Assembly: GCA_012295225.1 (NCBI GenBank)
Contig: WMKK01000001.1
Coordinates: 62,001-126,000, forward strand
Origin: Ostreococcus mediterraneus
Lineage: Eukaryota; Chlorophyta; Mamiellophyceae; Mamiellales; Bathycoccaceae
DNA: 64,000 nt
Direction of reading: 5' to 3'
A program made the position numbers and the translations under genes. Positions 62,368 through 64,000 of the stretch are shown piece after piece. Under the pieces are notes generated by a model. It did not search any database. It saw only the letters and a program-made list of their open reading frames with translations, and had not been told where the DNA came from. Position 1 is the first letter of the stretch. Every line of letters starts with the position of its first letter.

Positions 62368-63199
62368 TTACACGAGACGGATGACACCCATCGTCGCGTT
62401 GTCCCCACGGCGAGACAACGTGCGCACGATGCGCGTGTAACCACCGTTGCGGTCCGCATAGCGCGTCGGCGCTTGCTCAAAGAGCGCGTTGACCACTTCC
62501 TTGTCGTAGATGAACGACTCCGCCATGCGTCGCTTGTAGTCGTCGCCATCCTTGGCTAATTGAATCATGTTTTCCACCGGCTTACGGATCGCCTTGGCGC
62601 GAGCCATGGTCGTCGTAACCGTACCGTGACGAAGCAACTCAGTGGTTAAGCCACGGATGAGCGCCTTGCGTTGGTCAGCCGGTCTGTTCAACTTTGGGTT
62701 CTTCTTCCCGTGGCGAATCATCGTCCACTTGCCTTGCTCTTGTTCGACACCGAACGTGAGCGACACGCCTATAAAACACAAAACACACACACACACACAC
62801 ATCGTCAGTACACGCGAACGCCACACACGAACACCCCCACACGCGCGGCGCAATCGATATCCGTCCCCCGACGCCCGACGCCCTCGCGCGTGCCAAGACC
62901 TAAAACCCTCAACCCTCTGCGCCCACCCACGCCGCCGCAACGCGCACGCGTCCACCGCACGCGCGCACCCACGCGCGCATCCCGTGCGCGACATATCCCT
63001 CCACCAATCCCACCCCGCGCACCCACCCCAAACCTCGCGCCACCCCCCCCCCCGCGCGCCAATCGCCCGCCACCCCCTCTGCCCGGCGGCCACTTCAGGC
63101 GCCCCAGTCACCCCATCGGCATCCGTCCACGCGCCATCGCGCGCGACCGTCGCGCGCGCACGCACCAGGTCTAGAAATATCAACTCCACGAGCGTTCAT
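62368..63199 (-). CDS. RPL17: Organellar ribosomal protein bL17, two exons (144 aa)
   Basis: Large-subunit bL17. The core [33 protein letters not shown], the [23 protein letters not shown], [24 protein letters not shown] region (here [20 protein letters not shown]) and the C-terminal MGVIRLV are the family's whole length. The best gene model joins exon 1 (63166-63199, 34 nt) and exon 2 (62368-62768) in phase 1 across a 397-nt GT-AG intron that has TACTGAC and an (AC)n tract near the acceptor. This gives a very short N-terminal extension. An alternative start inside the intron frame (MSRTGCARG) would give a longer presequence. Whether plastid or mitochondrial is undecided; wording is closer to plant plastid L17. 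Confidence 0.85.
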
Positions 63200-63535
63200 G
63201 CTCGCGCCTAGGCTCACGGAGGCGTGTACGAGCGCGGACATCGTCGTCGTCGTCGTGGTGTGACGCGCGCGACGTCGCGGCGTCGCGGCGTCACGGCGAC
63301 GCAGCGATGAGGGGCTCGTTTTGAATGTTTCACGCGCGCGTGTGTGTGTGTTCCGCCTGGTCGTGATTGGTCGTTGTGTGTTTGGATAAGAAGGGACACG
63401 TGTCCTGGTCGTGATTGGTCGTTTGGATTTCGGCGCGCGCGCACGCGACGCGCGCCGTCGTCGCCGCGGTCGCGCGGTCGCGCGTCGACGCGCGACAGTC
63501 GCGCGCGCGCGTTCGGTGCCGTTCTGTTCGTCTTC
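63200..63535. promoter_or_regulatory. Promoter region with twin 18-bp motifs upstream of CrtI-like gene
   Basis: The 18-mer CCTGGTCGTGATTGGTCG occurs twice, at 63356-63373 and 63404-63421, 48 bp apart, about 115-180 bp upstream of the CrtI-like ATG and in the same orientation. A near copy (one mismatch) lies upstream of AKR2. The rest is GC-rich and holds CGT tracts; no gene. Confidence 0.55.
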
Positions 63536-63558
63536 ATGCGTGCGACGATGGCGACTGG

Positions 63559-63592
<34 letters not shown>

Positions 63593-64000
63593 GGCGCGGC
63601 GCGGGCGGTGTCGGCGAGACGCGGGACGTCGACGGTGGCGACTGGGACCGGTGGGTGCGCGCGCGTGCGCCGTGGGTCTGGTCGTGGACGTCGCGTGGGG
63701 CGAGTGACGACGACGACGACGACGACGTGTGCGTCGTCGTCGTCGGTGGATGGGAAGACGGCGATCGTGGTCGGTGGTGGCGTCGGTGGTCTCGGCGTCG
63801 CGTCGCGTTTGGCCAAGAGCGGGTTTGAGGTTACGGTTTTGGAAAAGAATAGCGATGTCGGTGGACGATGCCGATCGGAGACGTTCGCGGGCGGAGGTGA
63901 GGGGTATCGTTTTGATACCGGTCCTTCGTTGATGTTGCTTCCCGAGCGATACCGCGAGCAGTTTACGTCGGTCGGGGAGAAGATGGAGGATTATTTGGAC
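63536..64000 (+). CDS. CrtI/CRTISO-like FAD flavoprotein, 5' part (cut by window end)
   Basis: The frame from the ATG at 63536 stays open to the end of the window (155 codons so far). After a transit-peptide-like N-terminus with poly-Thr runs encoded by GAC/ACG repeats and a long Gly/Arg-rich part, the Rossmann FAD fingerprint appears: AIVVGGGVGGLGVASRLAKSGFEVTVLEKN (GxGxxG, and E at the end of strand 2), then GGRCRSETF, YRFDTGPSLMLLP. The GGRCxxxxxxGYxFDxGPSL pattern is that of phytoene-desaturase/carotenoid-isomerase relatives (CrtI family). The plastid carotenoid role is an inference; other amine-oxidase-superfamily members share the pattern. Confidence 0.85.

Noticed and set aside
62776-62803. 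(AC)n tract as a distinct element
   Set aside because: A simple dinucleotide repeat inside the L17 intron; it is mentioned there only.
1-64000. tRNA, rRNA or CRISPR features
   Set aside because: No tRNA-like box A/box B pair with a cloverleaf, no rRNA sequence and no regularly spaced repeats with unique spacers were found by eye.

Overview
This window looks like nuclear DNA from a picoplanktonic prasinophyte green alga, most likely Ostreococcus (Mamiellales). The genes are tightly packed on both strands and mostly intronless. The few introns (72-161 nt, plus one of about 400 nt) often carry a CTGAC branch-point-like motif close to the acceptor. GC is high, with GAC/CGA trinucleotide tracts. 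The gene set is plant-like and plastid-bearing: AKR2, PLGG1, plastid uL17/bL17, an AAE14-type ligase and a CrtI-like desaturase. The genus is inferred from style and content; no database search was possible.

Layout. 0.3-5.9 kb: a giant degenerate ankyrin protein. 6.0-7.0 kb: a response-regulator protein, then a CGA-rich low-complexity spacer. 7.7-8.3 kb: a two-exon selenoprotein W whose in-frame TGA hides it from ordinary ORF calling. 8.6-12.7 kb: a methyltransferase-riboflavin kinase fusion, a nuclear low-complexity protein, ITPase and a GNAT. 12.9-16.5 kb: a cNMP-binding-like protein, AKR2 and a Nudix-like protein. 16.5-19.9 kb: Nup107. 20-26 kb: a METTL21-like enzyme, a plastid protein with an internal domain duplication, another methyltransferase, a small two-exon membrane protein and cytochrome b5. 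26.3-30.7 kb: Nup85, and cyclin B rebuilt here as four exons. 31-38 kb: AAE14-type ligase, TPR protein, RNA polymerase III subunit RPC2. 38.5-47.2 kb: OSCA/CSC1 channel, PLGG1, a methyltransferase and DRG1. 47.3-56.4 kb: C2 protein, glycosyltransferase-like protein, telobox Myb protein, Patched/RND-like protein and a D-type-like cyclin. 56.8-64 kb: a coiled-coil protein, a small transposon with inverted repeats and a target duplication, Pescadillo, plastid/organellar L17, and the start of a CrtI-like flavoprotein cut by the window edge.

Most genes are ordinary housekeeping genes and do not form one pathway. Two Y-complex nucleoporins (Nup107, Nup85) lie within 12 kb. Two cell-cycle cyclins, ribosome biogenesis (Pescadillo, RPC2, DRG1) and plastid functions recur. 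The points most worth a second look are the hidden SelW, the 687-bp MULE-like element in the Pescadillo 5' region, the methyltransferase-flavokinase fusion, the duplicated domain in the 846-residue plastid protein, and an 18-bp motif shared by upstream regions.
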